DNA of 28,446 nt from Chara braunii (lineage: Eukaryota > Streptophyta > Charophyceae > Charales > Characeae), in the NCBI GenBank assembly GCA_003427395.1, contig BFEA01000453.1, positions 122,458 through 150,903 of the forward strand, written 5' to 3'. Made by a program: the position numbers and the translations under genes. Below, one piece after another: positions 9,704-18,204 of the stretch. How positions within the stretch are numbered: the stretch's first letter is position 1; each line of letters begins with the position of its first letter. A model generated the notes under the pieces. The model did no database searches. It saw nothing but the letters and a program-made list of their open reading frames with translations, and was not told the DNA's origin.

Positions 9704-10442
9704 CCCTACTCAGTATTTTATGAGAAATGTTTAGGCCTTTCATGCACAATACTGGAGGGTGGCCAAATTGCCACAAAATTGTCACAGGGTTATTATGACT
9801 CCCGTCTTATACAATTAATTCCTTCCCTAATTCTCTTCAGTGTCAGCTGCGGGATAAACCCCCGCTTCCTCTTTAAAATCCAGGCACCGCGGCACGTAAA
9901 ACGCTCAGATATTGACGAGAACAAGTCTTCGACCAATAGAACCTCTCTGCTTGTAGATATATTCAGTTACTGGTGGACCGGAGAGGATGTACTAGGAGGC
10001 AAACGATTCTAACCATCCATCGAATTCCTCTGTGATGAACCAGCTCACCCTTCGTCGATCAACCCAAAAGATCGCAGGTCTGAGGAGGTACCTACCCTCC
10101 CACATGGGCCCGGAGGATTAAAGCTTTGTATATTACTTCAATTTCAACCAAAATTGAAACCGATTAACAACGGCAAAAAGGGCTATCCGCAAAATTTCCG
10201 AAAGAACCTTTTCAAAGTACGTGCCAACCCTCCCTCAAGCGGTCCACAAGGGTTTTCGATCGAGGGGAGTACATATCCTCCGTCGTCGAAGTCAATGGAC
10301 AACAACATGTTTATGCCATCGATAGCGAGGGATAAAACGTGAAGCCTTCCATCTTGAGGGAGGTCTGAACAACAGGCAAGAGAGTGACCTTGCCTTCAAC
10401 TTAGCGTGTAAGTAAAGGCAAATACATGTCCATACAGGGGAG

Positions 10443-10602
10443 AACAACCATTTCGTCAAAACGGACATATTATATTTTTTGAACGAAATCAAAACTGATT
10501 TTTTTTGCCGAAATCTAGTCGGAATTTTTTGCTCCTGGGGGTCCGGCGTTCCCAAAACGCCGGATCCCCTACATGTATCTGGTCTATGGTTGAGACCAGA
10601 TA

Positions 10603-10646
<44 letters not shown>

Positions 10647-10806
10647 TATCTGGTCTCAAAAAAAAACCAGATACATGTAGGGGGTCCGGCGTTTTAGGAA
10701 AGCCGGACCGCCAAAAGCAAAAAATTCCGACCAAATTTTGGCAAAAAAAGTCAGTTTTGATTTCGTTCAAAAAATATAATATGTCTGTTTTGACGAAATG
10801 GATGTT
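10443..10806. mobile_element. 364-bp foldback element (MITE-like), 4-bp GGAG duplication
   Basis: The two ends are near-perfect inverted repeats: AACAACCATTTCGTCAAAAC at the left, and the complement of the right end reads AACATCCATTTCGTCAAAAC. Similarity continues inwards for most of each arm (about 160 bp). Left and right flanks are GGAG (10439-10442 and 10807-10810), and copy 1 has the empty site with a single GGAG near 5097. In the centre are 40 T (10606-10645) between smaller ACCAGATAC/GTATCTGGT hairpins. It codes for nothing credible and would need a transposase in trans. The superfamily is not identified. Confidence 0.85.
10606..10645. repeat. T40 homopolymer at the centre of the foldback element
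   Basis: Forty consecutive T residues sit at the symmetry centre of the palindromic element. Homopolymers of this length are prone to assembly and sequencing error, so the exact length is unreliable. Confidence 0.8.
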
Positions 10807-11247
10807 GGAGGTAAACGTAATCTTCAGGTACGCTCCCATGTAGGTTACATACCTACCCTCCCTCTTTCAATCCCATAGTCAAAAGCATAAATGGGTAGAG
10901 GACCGAGATTACCTCCCGACATACGACAAGGTCGGGTCAATATTGTCAAAGATCATCAGCCACTCTACGGTTGTCTCCACGTCAGATGTCGAAGAAAGAA
11001 AGTCAGGTGAAACTTCACTGATGTCGCTCAACAGTTTCTTCTGTCCGCCAATAACTGTCCTCCTTAGATATCGACCGATTCTCCGAAGCGCATCTAGGTG
11101 CCGAAAGAGGAGCTTGACTCTTCCCCAACATCAAAGAGTGGACGACTCACCACTGAAGTAACCTCGTTGCAAGATATAATTCCCTGAGCTGATGTTACAG
11201 GGGTTGTCGGCCAGGTCTTCCACCCGAGTGCACTCCCCTTTCCACTC

Positions 11248-11340
11248 AAGGAGAGGGTTAGGTGGGACTTGTTACTACAAGGAGAGGGTTAGGTGGGACC
11301 TGTTACTACAAGGAGAGGGTTAGGTGGGACCTGTTACTAC
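11248..11340. repeat. 31-bp tandem repeat, three copies
   Basis: Three adjacent 31-bp units contain GGAGAGGGTTAGGTGGGAC and TGTTACTAC. Units 2 and 3 look identical and unit 1 differs by one base (CTTG for CCTG). Copies 1 and 2 of the large unit have this sequence only once, so it is a local expansion specific to copy 3. Confidence 0.9.
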
Positions 11341-11565
11341 AAGCAGACGAAGCCAGAGCAAAGAGCTATGGGAACCGCTTCATCTCACACTCCTCGAGCA
11401 CGCCACACACACCGTCTTCCGGGCGAACGGCGGGTGGATGCTACTTAGGGTAAGCCGAGAAAGAGGACGGCACCATCACCTCGATGTGACCGCAAAGTCA
11501 GACATCGCCGCGACGGGTCGGCTCACTCTTCGGGTCGCTGAAAATTAGCGCACAGCTGTTGTGCG

Positions 11566-12604
11566 CTACCGGAAGCGGGCAGCGAGCGAGGTCCCCCCCA
11601 AATTCGAGGAGGTAGGTATATGGGACGAAGGGGACGAGGGGGAAGATTTTGTAGGATCTTCTTCCTGAAGCCCCGTGTCCTTTCTGTGCCTTGTGTCAAC
11701 TGGGCGGGTGGGGACTCCATCTAGTCCGTCCTCTTGTCTATTGTCCTTTGTGGGGGAATCGCTATCGTTGTTGATTGGTTTCTTGGACTTTCTGGTTTCG
11801 TCACAGTCCTCTACTACGTGTCCATACCACCTACATTTACGGCAGTATGGAGTGAAGCTGTCAACAAGATCCGTGGTCAATAAATCTAGCCCTAGCTGTA
11901 TTTGAATCCTTGGACTAAATTTAAACCTATCTGCCAGGTCCATTGCGAATTTAATGTTAACAAGGTGGGGTTGGTCCTCTTCGTAGAGAGGATCAAATTC
12001 CTTGATAACTTTACGTATTGCTTGCTCAGCCATCGTTTTTAGGACAGAATAAGCTCCCACAGGGACCCTGATCGCCATTACCCTTTCTCTCTCAGATCTA
12101 CCCACTCCGCTTTCGGGAGCCACGAGCGGATCATAACTTTGTACCACATTTGCTTCAATTTGAACTTCTCCCGTACTTTTTGAGAAGGACATCTCAAAAT
12201 TCCAGAGTTCTAGCAATATACGTGACCATGTGTTGTCTTGCCACATGTGTCGTGCCTTTGCCAAGTGCCAACTGCTGCAAAGAGAGCATCACAGCTTCCA
12301 GATTGTGAATAAACAACAATTTTTCGGAGCTGTTCATATATTTCGCCAGGCCTTGAAAGGAGTACACTATAGTGTGTTCCTTTAACCACTGGATTTGGAT
12401 ACAGTTGTACTCATCACTGGGAATTCCGGTGATGACCCCGTTGATTACCTGAGTTCTGACGTACTTACTAACATCCAGGATGTTGCCTCGATTGTAGTAC
12501 TCAAGGAGCATTTTCTGGATGGGGATCTCTTCTTCTGGCGAAATAGCTTCATTCCAAGTCTTTGGTGGGGGATCTTCCCCAATGTCTGAAGTTTCCGGTT
12601 CCAT
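11566..12604 (-). pseudogene. ORF A, copy 3: best-preserved zinc-knuckle Gag/ORF1-like protein
   Basis: The start is the ATG at 12604 (MEPETSDIGEDPPPKTW). The 136-residue N-terminal frame runs uninterrupted through IQWLKEHTIVYSFQG to YIARTLEF, where a stop (TGA; copy 1 has CGA) ends it. The 232-residue frame down to 11566 overlaps it in another phase. It contains GEVQIEANVVQ, VMAIRVPVGAYSVLKTM, HLVNIKFAMDLA and the intact knuckle CRKCRWYGHVVEDC (CX2CX4HX4C), then an acidic and Ser/Pro-rich tail. The phase change lies at the A-rich site near 12173-12181, the same place as in copies 1 and 2. Only this change and the TGA separate the halves. Family knowledge suggests a retroelement nucleic-acid-binding protein. 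Confidence 0.7.
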
Positions 12605-12609
12605 CCGTA

Positions 12610-13100
12610 GTACAGAAAAGGAGATGATGGGGGTCGCCTAGGCGTAGGAGGATACTAATTCTGGAAATTTAGCGTTCTTAATGTCAGAAACCTCGTGCCC
12701 TTGCTCCCCAAATAGTACTTGCGGCTTTACTAGTGAGTCCAAATTGATGGTATTTTATGTGCTGCTGATACCGATTAGGTATTCTTCATCTTTCTTCCAA
12801 CCAAAATTAGATGACGTTTAGCAGTTGTTGTCCCATAGTGTGATAATAAAGTCGCGTATTTATTAGATGAGCATACATGGGGTGAGGATTGTTTTATATT
12901 AGGGTAGCTCTGCAGGTACAGGGTAAATCCCGCGGAGCAGGATTGTTGGGAATTTTTGTAGAGTTCGGTTAAAAGGGGAGGAGGATGGCAGTGTAAACTA
13001 GGTTCCTTTTGTTGTTAGGTCTGTTTCAGCTCTTCTTATTTCGGAAGGTGACCAGATTCTGAGTTCACATCTAAGGGACGTAGAGTAATTAGGTATACTA
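12610..13100. other. ORF-poor part of the unit, copy 3
   Basis: Colinear with 1480-1970 and 6850-7345. No gene is supported here beyond a possible N-terminal extension of ORF A, which is broken in this copy. Confidence 0.35.
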
Positions 13101-13109
13101 CTGAAGCAC

Positions 13110-13365
13110 CTATGAGGGGGGTGACCCAGGGAGTAGACTCTGACTGCCATGAAGGCCAACTTCGAGAAGGGAGGTTAAATACTCGAGAGTATTCATTTTT
13201 GAATTATAGTCTGGCGTGCGCCCTTCGAGAAGGGGCACGACCATGAACAGTGCCGAAGTAGTAAAAATTTTCGCTAAACACCAACAGCAAAGGCATAAAA
13301 TTGACATAAAAAAAGAGATGAGTGTACGTGGGACCTATCTCTGGTGTAAAGCCAAAGTCCACCAG
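13110..13365 (-). pseudogene. ORF D, copy 3 (frameshifted)
   Basis: The N-terminal half DFGFTPEIGPTYTHLFF and the second half MSILCLCCWCLAKIF are in different frames because of one extra T in a T run near 13310. The rest (VVPLLEGRTPDYNSK, then SLLPGSPPS) matches the other copies. This is consistent with decay of a once-intact small ORF, or with chance similarity between tandem copies. Confidence 0.3.
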
Positions 13366-13708
13366 TGTTGGAAAGCTAAAAAGGGCACTGCGATAAATAG
13401 TGTTGAGGTAGTACTAAATTCGGCAAAAAAACAGCAACAAAGGCATAATTGACATCAACGAGATTTCCACCATTGAACCTTGGGGATCCTTCATTCGAAA
13501 GCTGTACTTTTCGAAGGTTTCTCGAGAGGTAAATGTCAAGAAACGTTGGATCTGAGTGGAGGGTGAATATATACCTGTTTGGAGTTGGTAATCATCCCTC
13601 ATCTCGAGTCAGTCATCGCGAAGACGCGATAAATCTGTGGACGAGATGCCCCCCGGCATATCATCACATTATTACTGAATCATAATTGCATTATGTTGTT
13701 CGAGGACT

Positions 13709-13935
13709 GCATCTCCTCTTTCCTGTCTTCCAACCACTGATCCATAGAGATCCCCCCCCCATTGATCTTCACCCCCTCCGGCCACCGCAGCATGAGCCCC
13801 CCCACTATTGTCTGCAGCTGCTTGCATCCCTCCTCCAGTATAATAAATCATTCCTCCGCTCGATGTTGTAGCTCCCCCACCGAATCCATCTCTCACCCAA
13901 TTAACTGCACCGCTCACACAGTTCTTCTGAACCAT
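13709..13935 (-). pseudogene. Glycine-rich reading frame cut by the array edge
   Basis: A frame opens with ATG at 13935 (MVQKNCVSGAVNWVRDGFGG) and runs through a Gly/Ala-rich segment (GGGMQAAADNSGG, GGGEDQWGGDLYG) to GRQERGDAV. It then enters array sequence at 13708 and stops 11 codons later. A G-box palindrome lies about 75 bp upstream of the ATG. This may be the first coding part of a host gene or another element interrupted by the array. The family is not recognised, and glycine-rich frames arise easily in C-rich DNA. Confidence 0.3.
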
Positions 13936-14004
13936 TTGTCAATCTCACGGCTGGCGCTACCTCTGCTCACGCGTCAGGGGACGTCCACATCACCAAACAA
14001 CAGG

Positions 14005-14016
14005 TGCCACGTGGCA
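14005..14016. promoter_or_regulatory. 12-bp palindrome with G-box core
   Basis: TGCCACGTGGCA is a perfect palindrome containing CACGTG, the G-box bound by plant bZIP and bHLH factors. It sits upstream of the glycine-rich frame on the minus strand. A regulatory function is only inferred from the motif and its position. Confidence 0.35.
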
Positions 14017-14089
14017 ACAAAACCACTCGCACTTATTGGGCACGTGCGCAGGCCTAGCAGCCGGGGAGTTGTTCTCCCCAGGCGCTAGT

Positions 14090-14930
14090 CAAGCCGGGGC
14101 AACCGGGCCCTACCGGTCCGCCAGCATCAGGGCTCTAGCGCTAGTGCAGCCACCCCCATAATAGCCTACATGGTTAGAATATGTTGATGACTGATGAAAA
14201 ACTGGGATGATTCAGGAACACTTCAAGATGACTGAGATAATAGAGATTGATGCTGACTATTCAGAATGCTTATCTACTCAGAACTCCTAGACTACCCTAA
14301 CCCTAATCTCAGGTATCCATATCAACCAGCCAGTCTTTACGGAGAGAATACTGTTGACCAAGTACTACCAACCAAGCCTTTACCCGGTGGCAGTGTCGTT
14401 CTGGTTTCTACTTAACCTGGGCACAAACACAATAAAAGCTCAATAAGAAAATCAGGTAGATAAGAATGTCACCTTAGAATTCGTACTTGGTAATAGTGGG
14501 ATCCTGAGCAAACAACCAATTTGATGAAGATGATGTTGATGATGATGATGGTGATGGTGATGGTGATACTTGATGTTGATGTTGATGTTGATTGACCCTC
14601 CGCTGTCCACCCCTTCTCTTTTCCCCTCTTACCACCCCTCCTCTCCCTTGCTGCCTCCGCTGCTCAGAACCACTCTGTTGTTGAGTGGTTCCTCACAACC
14701 CCAGCAATAGGAAAGTCTCCTCCTATCCTACTCCCCTCGAAGAAGGTTGTTCCACCATAAAGTCTTCCTCAAGCTACCTCTGTCCTACTCTGCCACCGCT
14801 ACTAGATGATGTTCCACCTTCCATCTCTCCCTGCCCCAAAGTTAAATAGTCCTTGTCCACCCTTATTCCCTATAGGCAAACACTTGTAGGGAGGATTTTT
14901 GCGACCTCAAGTATTGAAAAGAACAGGGAA
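14090..14930. other. Unassigned stretch with GAT/GTT microsatellite and CT-rich DNA
   Basis: No coding region is supported. It contains a GAT/GGT/GTT trinucleotide run (about 14524-14595), CT-rich DNA (about 14600-14830) and one clear hairpin, GAACCACTC, 7-nt loop, GAGTGGTTC (14667-14691). Confidence 0.5.
14524..14595. repeat. GAT/GGT/GTT trinucleotide repeat
   Basis: Imperfect trinucleotide repeats: GATGAT and GATGGT blocks, then repeated GATGTT. Confidence 0.8.
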
Positions 14931-14961
14931 ATCATAATTGAGAAGTTGATGATGCTGATGC

Positions 14962-15008
14962 ACGCACCAGACTTATACACTTGATCTTAGCGAAAAGGGA
15001 GGGTGCGT
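14962..15008 (-). ncRNA. U2 snRNA-like fragment framed by a 7-bp inverted repeat
   Basis: On the minus strand, 14998-14976 reads CCTTTTCGCTAAGATCAAGT followed by GTA. It matches the known 5' region of U2 snRNA except for one base (GG to CG), then departs (TAAG where U2 has GTATCT). The fragment is framed by ACGCACC (14962-14968) and GGTGCGT (15002-15008). The branch-point pairing sequence and Sm site are not present, so it is not a working U2 gene. It could be a snRNA-derived retroposon head or a chance remnant. Confidence 0.4.
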
Positions 15009-15529
15009 AAGGGGCACAGCGCTGCTGGGAGCGCTGCGCCCTGCATGCGCAAGACTGGTTGGAGCGATGTCGGTCGAGGGTGAGATGTGGGAGTGAACCG
15101 TCGTTCGCGGTGGTATTGGCGTGCGGCGATGGTCGGCGGATAGTGGTAGGACAGGCGTTGCGGCTGTATGGTTGAAGGCGTAGGTGTTGAGATTGGCTTG
15201 GGGAGTCGCTGCCTTCCATCGCGGTGTTTTGTCAGGATGGTGAGCGGCGTGACGTGGCGGTTGTACGGCGTGGTGAAGGGGGGGAGTGTAAAGGTTGATT
15301 TGGCGAACGGTGTAGATGTCGAGATTGACCATCGTGGTTTTTTCAAGTGCCAGGTGGCGTGAGCTACAATCTTGTGGCCCTCCAGCATGCTCACGTCGCA
15401 CGTGTAACGATGATTGAGTGACCTCGTCGGCTCCATATTTATGTCGAAGTGGCGCACAAAAATTGAATCCCCGTCAGCTATGATTGGAAGAGCAGTTCCG
15501 CGGTTGATGATGCAAATCTTCAGCGACAT
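14987..15529 (-). CDS. Unrecognised 180-residue ORF, start inside a tandem duplication
   Basis: The frame opens MSLKICIINRGTALPIIADG, then SIFVRHFDINMEPTRSLNHR and VSMLEGHKIVAHATWHLKK. After that it becomes rich in Thr/Pro/His/Arg, which looks like non-coding translation. The first 65 or so residues have a protein-like composition; a splice donor or the end of real coding near residue 65 is possible but not shown. The start region is duplicated 113-114 bp upstream, where the same start reads MSLKICII then diverges to a stop. The family is not recognised. Confidence 0.25.
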   Translation of the reverse strand: MSLKICIINRGTALPIIADGDSIFVRHFDINMEPTRSLNHRYTCDVSMLEGHKIVAHATWHLKKPRWSISTSTPFAKSTFTLPPFTTPYNRHVTPLTILTKHRDGRQRLPKPISTPTPSTIQPQRLSYHYPPTIAARQYHRERRFTPTSHPRPTSLQPVLRMQGAALPAALCPLRTLPFR

Positions 15530-15700
15530 CCTGTGTGATCTGAAGAGTTTGGTGACGTGAAGGGGTGAAGACGCAAGGACGCGCCGTTAGCTATGATCTG
15601 GAAGAGCAGTTCCGCAGCTGATGATGCAGATCTTCAGCGACATCCTATCTGATCCGAAGAGCTAGGCGATGTGAAGGGGTGAAAACGCAAGGATGTGAGG
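15476..15700. repeat. 113-bp tandem duplication
   Basis: AGCTATGATTGGAAGAGCAG at 15476 recurs with one inserted base at 15589. The rest follows in step: TTCAGCGACATCCT, then GTGAAGGGGTGAA-ACGCAAGG. The second copy fades at about 15697. The first base of each unit follows directly on the end of the previous one, so this is a true tandem pair. Confidence 0.9.
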
Positions 15701-16060
15701 CGAGAGAAGGTAAGGTACGGGAGAGTTCGGTGATGAGGGAAGGGTAGGATAGGGTGTCGTGGGGAGTGCGGAGTCCTGTTCCCCCTTCCTCAACAATATA
15801 GAAAAGGTAGAGTTAGGGTAGCTTGAACCCCCTTTGGGGACTCGTTAACAGGTTTGGCGAGGGGTGTCACACCGTTTTCGTTTCCTTTGAGGGACTGAAG
15901 ACGGTCGTTCATATCTTTGGTGTTAGCTTTGCTTCGAGCCGAGATGCTAGTAGTGGGAGGAAGGTAATCCTTATTTCCCCAAAGATGTAGGGGTAGGGTT
16001 TGAGAGGTGGGAGGTAATGTTTGAGTTGAGGAAGAAAGGACGGGAACTGGCATTAGTGGA
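15701..16060. other. Unassigned stretch
   Basis: An 87-residue minus-strand frame at 15790-16053 (containing LPLHLWGNKDYLPPTTS and KANTKDMNDRLQSLKGNEN) is the only candidate. It has moderately protein-like composition in its middle, no recognised motif and no supporting context. I leave it as unassigned. Confidence 0.3.
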
Positions 16061-16147
16061 TTAGGATTCAGCCCACGCGTCGCCTGGCTTTCTTACAATT
16101 CGAAATGTACAGATAATTTTCGGATAATAATTGTTAATTGTGAATCT

Positions 16148-16233
16148 TCTGATTGCGATCCGTAATTTCTTAATACTCTGATTGTCAATTTTCTGATTGT
16201 TTTCTGATTGTTCCTGATTGCTTCTTCTGATTC
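16148..16233. repeat. Short-motif array, TCTGATTG x 6
   Basis: TCTGATTG or a one-base variant starts at 16148, 16177, 16192, 16203, 16213 (CCTGATTG) and 16226 (TCTGATTC), with spacing that narrows to 10-15 bp. A minus-strand frame through it reads Asn/Gln/Arg-rich sequence, which I take as a by-product of the repeat. Confidence 0.75.
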
Positions 16234-16239
16234 TACCTT

Positions 16240-16800
16240 CAAAATACATTCATCCCAAGAATTCACTGGTTGAATTGGAAATCGTAAATCAGACTCTGCT
16301 TCTGTTAGGTTCATAATTCTGAGCGGTTGTATCAAACATAAATCCTCAATTCATGTGTGTGGTCTTATAATCCTTGAGGTATTCTTGTTGTCCTAAACAA
16401 CGACCTTAGCTTTGATCAGGATCATTCTCTTGATTTTAGATATTCGTGAGTCCAATTTTGGACACCTCAGATAAATTTAATAAATCTCGTTTGTAAATCT
16501 TAAAATCTTAAAATTTCTAAGAGATGTTCCAGATAAGAGTTCCTAATTTTTCAAATTTTCGCTTCTGACTATTTTCTATTTGCCAAAACCTACGTCCGCA
16601 AACTTAATTTTCTTAAGTCTTGATTATTGTCGTGGTAAACTTCGATCCTGTTTGGTTTTATCTGGTGATTGTATCTTATGATCTTTCCCTTCTCGGATTT
16701 TTGTATAGTTGGGGAAGTTGAGGATGATGCATCGGCTTAGGGTGGTCTGGATCTGCTATGTAGTTGGATGGTTGGTTTTGGCTGCTAGGTCAGGAGGATT
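16240..16800. other. AT-rich stretch without recognised genes
   Basis: AT-rich, T-biased sequence with no supported ORF. One perfect 14-bp palindrome, GTCCAATTTTGGAC, lies near 16451-16464. Confidence 0.5.
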
Positions 16801-16804
16801 CCAC

Positions 16805-18060
16805 TGGGACGACTCAGGCCGGTGCTGGAGTTGAGGCTCTGTAACCGAGGTAGGAGCTTGAGGCCTGCAGAGTTATGCCTGTTTGTGTGGCATAACCAGC
16901 AGGTTCGACGAAGTCATCGCCGGGGGTGTTCCCCTGTAACTGTGGGGCTTTGTGACTTTTGAGGAGTAGTCGAGGGTGGAGGACACTTTTTTCCATGAGA
17001 ACAAGGTGGATCGGTTTTGGGGTAGCGGTGGCGCCCTGTCACCCTAGCATGAGGGGGGTTGAGATCTGCCGCGTTTTTGTACGAGGACTGGCGGCCTCCA
17101 CCTTCCCTTCTTTTGCTTAGCAGGTCCTAGTCTTTCCTGACCGTTTGCCCTTAGTGTATAGGGTAAGAGGAACGGGAAGGCTAGTGGTGGGTTGTGGTGG
17201 GCTCAGGCAGAGGAAGGACTTATTGTTCAGGGTAGTAGGTCTACTGGAAGGGCGGGGTGGGATGACACTGGCCGGTGCTGGAGCATAGCTCTGTGACCAG
17301 GGGGAGCTTGAGGCCATTGAAGTTATGCTGAGGGTAGAAGGCATAACCATCCTGTTCAATGCAGTTGTAGCTGGGGCGGTGACCCTGTAACCTTTAAGGG
17401 GCCTTACAGTTAAGGAAGTTGTCAAGGGAGGAAGGCACTTTCTGCCAGTCAGAAATAGTCAGGTCGGTACTGGGATAGGTAGTGTTGCCTTGTAACCTTA
17501 GCGAGAGGGGTATGAGATCTGATGATTTCTGGCACGAGGGTCGAAAGCTTGGGCGGCGGTTCTTCGTCTGTGGTGAGGGGAGGAGATGGATGGTTAGTGC
17601 TTCTAGTTCGTATCCCTTTTCTTTTGCTTTCTGAATATTCTCTAAATACGGTCATAGGCAGTTGCTAAATTCTTAGAATTTCTTAGAACTTTCAAAAAAA
17701 CGTTGCAATCTGTTCTTAAAAAAAGGGGGGTCGGCCGTATGCGGATGGCTGTTTTGTCCTAAAAATGTCTTCTGGATTCTGGGGATTCCTGACAACACTT
17801 TTTAGGTGGTTTCGAGGCTGTTATACTCAGTGACCTGCGGCTGTTTGATGCCAGAACGACGCTGGCCGGTGCTGGGGTGTTGCCCTGTAACCTGCAGATG
17901 CAGGAGCATGAGGCCTGGTAGAGAGATCTGGCGGTGCTTTGGGGTGGGCATTCCACGGTACAACCAGGGGTTGCTGCTGGGACGACGCTGGCCGGAGCTG
18001 GGGTGAGCTGTGTTGCCCTGTAACCTAGCAGGATGAGGGGGTGTGAGGCCTGGAAGAGCT
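16805..18060. repeat. Mosaic cluster of diverged repeats
   Basis: A core GGCCGGTGCTGG, followed by (C/T)-CTGTAACC and then GAGCTTGAGGCC or GTGTGAGGCCTGG, recurs near 16818, 17270, 17860 and 17990. Part-copies with the CTGTAACC or CTGTCACC and GAGGGG-TATGAGATCTG elements lie near 17030, 17390 and 17475. The first two copies align over about 450 bp. The later two are short. No gene is supported; minus-strand Pro/Ser/Thr-rich frames here read the repeat backwards. Confidence 0.7.
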
Positions 18061-18204
18061 CGGCAGGGAGTAAGACAGTGCTGGAGACCTTTGGAAGGTT
18101 TTGTTAGGGATTTCACGGGTTTGGAGCAATTTTAGGACCTCTGCAGTCTGTTCCCATACCTCCCAAATTACTGTAAGTTTTCTTAGATGGTTTATCAGCC
18201 AAAG

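Larger units (their letters stand above)
10170..11175 (-). pseudogene. ORF C fragments, copy 2 (split by the foldback element)
   Basis: The pieces match copy 1. TVIGGQKKLLSDISEVSPDF and ETTVEWLMIFDNIDPTLS read on the minus strand near 10930-11100, and LHVLSLAIDGINMLLSIDF reads near 10290-10345. In this copy the frame continues a little further (NIDPTLSYVGR) than in copy 1, which has a stop at TFS. The foldback insertion at 10443-10806 separates the two pieces. The family is not recognised. Confidence 0.3.
5480..11193 (-). repeat. Tandem repeat unit, copy 2 (with foldback insertion)
   Basis: This is the second head-to-tail copy. It is 5714 bp, and about 5346 bp once the 364-bp foldback element and its duplicated 4 bp are removed, close to the 5399 bp of copy 1. 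It keeps the U6 retroposon, ORFs A, B and D and the ORF C fragments. It holds the longest open stretch of ORF B and the cleanest U6 and target-site duplication of the array. Confidence 0.9.
11194..13708 (-). repeat. Tandem repeat unit, copy 3 (truncated)
   Basis: Similarity to copies 1 and 2 runs from GTTACAGGGG at 11194 to CGAGGACT ending near 13708, then stops abruptly: copy 2 continues TAGCCCAGAACC while here GCATCTCC follows. About 2.5 kb is kept, covering ORF A and ORF D. The U6, ORF B and ORF C parts of the unit are absent on this side. This marks the right edge of the array. Confidence 0.88.

Noticed and set aside
10479-10843. Overlapping ORFs of 72-116 residues on both strands
   Set aside because: They read the two arms of the foldback element and its T40 centre, giving poly-Phe or poly-Lys. 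Palindromic DNA produces similar frames on both strands.
14290-14315. CCCTAACCCTAA resembling telomere repeat
   Set aside because: Only two units, and plant-type telomere repeat is CCCTAAA. Not an interstitial telomere array.
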